DNA of 8,237 nucleotides from Rickettsiales bacterium (GTDB taxonomy: Bacteria; Pseudomonadota; Alphaproteobacteria; Rickettsiales; Deianiraeaceae): the NCBI GenBank assembly GCA_947424985.1, contig CANDYN010000045.1:1-8237 (forward strand), written 5' to 3'. The position numbers were made by a program, and so were the translations under genes. Below, in pieces: positions 5,972-8,237 of the stretch (its first letter is position 1; every line of letters starts with the position of its first letter). The notes below the pieces were generated by a model. That model ran no database searches. It saw only the letters and a program-made list of their open reading frames with translations, and was not told the DNA's origin.

Positions 5972-7000
5972 ATGCAAAAAATTGCAGATACTAAAGAAAA
6001 AACAAACTTTTTGCTAGCCTGCCAAGAAATTTTAGATCTGGGAAAGTGTGAAAATATAACTCACTATGCTGGGCTTCGTGATTATTTGGTACATGACGTA
6101 ATAGTTGTAACGGCGAATTCAGAAGTGCATTGTCGTGCAATTGCAGAAAGAATTCAAACATCCCTCAAAGAAGCTGATATTTTTTTTCTGAGTAGCCTTA
6201 AAAACATACACCCAAAATTGACTCCATCGCATAAATGGGTCGTTATTGATTGTGAAGAATTTTCAACAATGATACATCTCATGACCGAATCTGAGCGAAG
6301 CTATTACGATATCGACTCACTTCTTGAGAAAATCTGTAAAAGTAAATTCGTATTCGAATCCAAAAAAAGCGATAAAATAGTTAAAACCGATTCAAGCTTT
6401 GATAATCTAGATGACAGCATAGAAATAAGCCAAGATTATTTCGACCTCGAAGATGACGAAGGTACTTCTTTTAATGCAAATTCATTAAAGAAAACTACAA
6501 AAACATCGGATAGAAAGCAGTTCTCAAATAAGCTCAGCACAACTGTAAAACAAGAGCCTGAAAAAAAAGCTACAGATGCAAAGAAGAAAACTCCTGTGAA
6601 AAAAGCAACAACTAAGGCAAAATCTGCAGTGAAAAAGCCGAGTAAAGCTAAAGTTGAAAGCATAAAAAAAGAGGACATTAAACCCAAAAAGACTGTTGTA
6701 AAAAAAATAACTAAAGCAGTAGTAATGAAAGCTATCGTCAAAACATCTGTGCCAAAAAAAGCAACTAAAGCTACTGCAAAAACAACCACCAGTAAAGTTG
6801 CCGATAAAAAAGTTGCAAAAACAACCACTGTAAAAGCGGTCAAAGCAAAGCCGGCAAAGGAAGTTGTTAAATCAGCCAAAGCTACCAAGGTTAAAGCGGA
6901 AACTCCAATTAAAAAACCAACAAAGGCCAAGGCCAGTGGTAAGAAAACAGAAAAAACTGCCAGTGAAATGGTAAATAAAACACGTAAAGCAATTAGATAA
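5972..7000 (+). CDS. rsfS: RsfS/YbeB-domain protein with acidic linker and histone H1-like Lys/Ala-rich C-terminal tail
   Basis: Residues about 14-120 read as a RsfS (YbeB/Iojap) domain. DYLVHDVIVVTANSEVHCRAIAERI (37-61) corresponds to the family's core strand followed by the 'SSRHV' helix, and HKWVVIDCEEFSTMIHLM then SERSYYDIDSLLE (87-119) corresponds to 'W-V-x-x-D-x-x-D-x-x-V-H-x-F...E-x-R-x-x-Y-x-L-E'. RsfS binds ribosomal protein uL14 and blocks subunit joining when nutrients are limiting. Typical members have 105-140 residues, but this one has 342. Residues 134-163 are acidic (12 Asp/Glu), and 195-342 form a low-complexity tail with 48 Lys in 148 residues, rich in Ala, Thr and Pro-containing KKPxK-like repeats, like bacterial histone H1-like proteins and Lys-rich topoisomerase tails. 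The frame is continuous, with no sign of sequencing error. No Shine-Dalgarno sequence is visible. The usual rsfS neighbours (nadD, rlmH) are absent. The RsfS assignment is from pattern and divergent; the tail is plain in the sequence. Confidence 0.78.
   Translation: MQKIADTKEKTNFLLACQEILDLGKCENITHYAGLRDYLVHDVIVVTANSEVHCRAIAERIQTSLKEADIFFLSSLKNIHPKLTPSHKWVVIDCEEFSTMIHLMTESERSYYDIDSLLEKICKSKFVFESKKSDKIVKTDSSFDNLDDSIEISQDYFDLEDDEGTSFNANSLKKTTKTSDRKQFSNKLSTTVKQEPEKKATDAKKKTPVKKATTKAKSAVKKPSKAKVESIKKEDIKPKKTVVKKITKAVVMKAIVKTSVPKKATKATAKTTTSKVADKKVAKTTTVKAVKAKPAKEVVKSAKATKVKAETPIKKPTKAKASGKKTEKTASEMVNKTRKAIR
6554..6997 (+). repeat. Low-complexity Lys/Ala/Thr-rich coding repeat (histone H1-like tail)
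   Basis: The 3' 444 coding bases of the RsfS-like gene are built from degenerate short words (AAA, GCA/GCT, ACT/ACC, GTT) encoding motifs such as KKATKATAK, KPSKAK and KKPTKAK. About one residue in three is Lys, with only 11 Asp/Glu, giving a strongly positive disordered tail. There is no exact long tandem unit; imperfect 5-7 residue units recur, which suggests past slippage or expansion followed by drift. Confidence 0.8.
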
Positions 7001-8237
7001 ACTTTTTCTTTTTACTCAAAAAAGTTCCAAAATGTTTTGTTTTTGTCCAACTGTAAGGCGTAAATATAATTTCGATAAAACTCTTTAAATAAGATGCAGT
7101 TTGTAAATATAAAGCCGAAACCTCATACAGTAAAATACTTTTCTTACCAAAAATTCTTCCGTCGTTCATAAAAGTTAAAACAGAAAAATAATCATATAAA
7201 ATTCTCAGAAAAAATTGTAAAAAAGCAGCATATATAATCCAAGTATGTGTAACGGAAAATATCGAATCAAGCTTGTAAGTATCAAAATAATCTTCTAGAA
7301 TTGCAAATAAAAATCTAAACGATACTACAATAAAAACTAACATTGAAAAAATATTCAAAAAGAAATAACCAAGTAAAAATAGGTCAATCTTAGGCGATGA
7401 AAAAGATGGCTTTTTTGAAAAAATACAGTAAAATTGATAGAAAAAAATTTGCATAAAACCCTTTACCCATCTGGACCTTTGACCAATATATGCATCACAT
7501 GAAATAACCGCTTCCTCAAAAGTTTTAAGACTCATGGTTGTCATTTTATATCCATGTTTAAACAATCTCAAAGCAATTTCAGCATCCTCCGTAACATTGT
7601 ACGAATTCCAACCATCAACATCCCGTATAACGCTTACTTTAAAATGATTGCTCGTACCACCAAGTGGTAAAAATCCAAATAACTTTGCCATCAACGGATT
7701 TCTTTGAGCAAAAATATATTTATAATCCATATACATCATTTCCGAAACCGAATTGACTCGATTATAATATTCAAGCTCAGCCTGAATTACAGCTAAATTT
7801 TCCGAACTGTTTTTGAAAATATAATTAGCGACAAGTAATTGATCTGCATTCGGTAAATCCTCTGCATCATATATACATAAATACTCACTTTTAACAAATT
7901 GCATCGCATAATTTAGCGCCCTACCCTTCGTTCTCGGCTGCCCATCCGGAACCTTTAATATTGTATATTTGTCACTCGCGAATACATTTTTAATCACATC
8001 AATTGTTTTAAAATCATCCTCCTCACATATAATAAATATCGATAAAAGCTCAGATTTGTATGATATTTTTTCAATTGCATTGTGTAAATTTCTAAGCGTT
8101 ATTTTGCTTTCCATATAAAGCGGAATTAAAATGGAATAAGACTTCAAATCTTCAATTGCCAAGCCCAAAGCCTCAAGTTTGACATAAAAATCTGACTTTT
8201 TTGTCATTAAACTAATTGTCTTTGAAATAGGATTTTT
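6993..8237 (-). CDS. Processive membrane glycosyltransferase, GT2 family (XagB/NfrB/cellulose-synthase-like), 5' end beyond window
   Basis: A GT-A fold family 2 transferase with membrane helices, likely building or exporting a surface polysaccharide from a nucleotide sugar. Counting from the Met at 8207, the catalytic domain shows YSILIPLYMES (24-34), EEDD (62-65), VPDGQPRTKGRALNYA (86-101), the metal-binding DAED (114-117), LGGTSNHF (182-189), the catalytic TED (206-208) and QRSRW (243-247), the Q-x-x-R-W of processive enzymes. Hydrophobic helices lie at about 275-304 and 322-346, with a weaker one near 358-378, followed by PYSWTKTKH, a typical family ending. The frame stays open from 8207 to the edge (LSITKSIPN read outward). 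Family members usually have an N-terminal extension with membrane helices and sometimes a GspE_N/MshEN-type domain, so the true start is probably outside; Met 8207 cannot be excluded. The stop lies inside the last codons of the convergent RsfS-like gene (8-base overlap). The sugar substrate is unknown. Confidence 0.88.
   Translation of the reverse strand, partial: KNPISKTISLMTKKSDFYVKLEALGLAIEDLKSYSILIPLYMESKITLRNLHNAIEKISYKSELLSIFIICEEDDFKTIDVIKNVFASDKYTILKVPDGQPRTKGRALNYAMQFVKSEYLCIYDAEDLPNADQLLVANYIFKNSSENLAVIQAELEYYNRVNSVSEMMYMDYKYIFAQRNPLMAKLFGFLPLGGTSNHFKVSVIRDVDGWNSYNVTEDAEIALRLFKHGYKMTTMSLKTFEEAVISCDAYIGQRSRWVKGFMQIFFYQFYCIFSKKPSFSSPKIDLFLLGYFFLNIFSMLVFIVVSFRFLFAILEDYFDTYKLDSIFSVTHTWIIYAAFLQFFLRILYDYFSVLTFMNDGRIFGKKSILLYEVSALYLQTASYLKSFIEIIFTPYSWTKTKHFGTFLSKKKKFI

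Noticed and set aside
6436..6930. A 164-codon open frame on the minus strand encoding a Phe/Val/Ala-rich, apparently hydrophobic protein.
   Set aside because: It is the antisense shadow of the Lys-rich tail: AAA and GCA/ACT codons read in reverse give Phe, Ala and Val. It has no independent support.
1..8237. CRISPR arrays, tRNA or rRNA genes, insertion sequences, phage or restriction genes.
   Set aside because: No regularly spaced repeats, cloverleaf-like segments with CCA ends, transposase motifs or phage-type genes were seen on either strand.

Overview
The window looks like AT-rich chromosomal DNA of an alphaproteobacterium, most likely Rickettsiales or a close relative. The clues are the rickettsial wording of KdsB (LQGDMP), a typical HscA, an alphaproteobacterial GST-fold protein of the FzlA type, and a pseudopilin with the alphaproteobacterial 'YYPGD' and 'DDxKPxxxTG' signatures. 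This assignment rests on family resemblance; no rRNA or tRNA gene is present to confirm it.

Layout. (1) Positions 2-478 (+) hold the 3' part of kdsB (CMP-Kdo synthesis for LPS). It converges, across a 23-base gap, on hscA (502-2295, -), the Hsp70 of iron-sulfur cluster assembly, which is here without hscB or fdx upstream. (2) The 110 bases at 2296-2405 carry back-to-back promoter signals serving hscA leftward and a rightward group. That group is an FzlA-like GST-fold protein (2406-3122), then 11 bases later a GspF/PilC-type inner-membrane platform protein (3134-4351). Next comes a VirB2/TrbC-like small membrane protein (4388-4864) with its own strong-looking promoter, and one base later a large type II/IV pseudopilin (4866-5753). 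The last three form a compact envelope-filament module that mixes a type II secretion/type IV pilus component with a type IV secretion-like pilin. (3) The 218-base gap at 5754-5971 contains a REP-like palindrome and a weak promoter. (4) Positions 5972-7000 (+) encode the most unusual protein: an N-terminal RsfS (ribosomal silencing factor) domain, an acidic linker, and a 148-residue histone H1-like Lys/Ala/Thr tail. (5) It overlaps tail to tail by 8 bases with a processive family 2 glycosyltransferase on the minus strand (6993 to the right edge), whose reading frame runs off the window.

Together the genes are mostly envelope functions (LPS sugar activation, division, pilus/secretion, membrane glycosyltransferase) with two housekeeping genes (hscA, rsfS). 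The candidates for something undescribed are the RsfS-H1 fusion and the GspF/VirB2-like/pseudopilin module. All assignments were made by reading the sequence; no database search was run.
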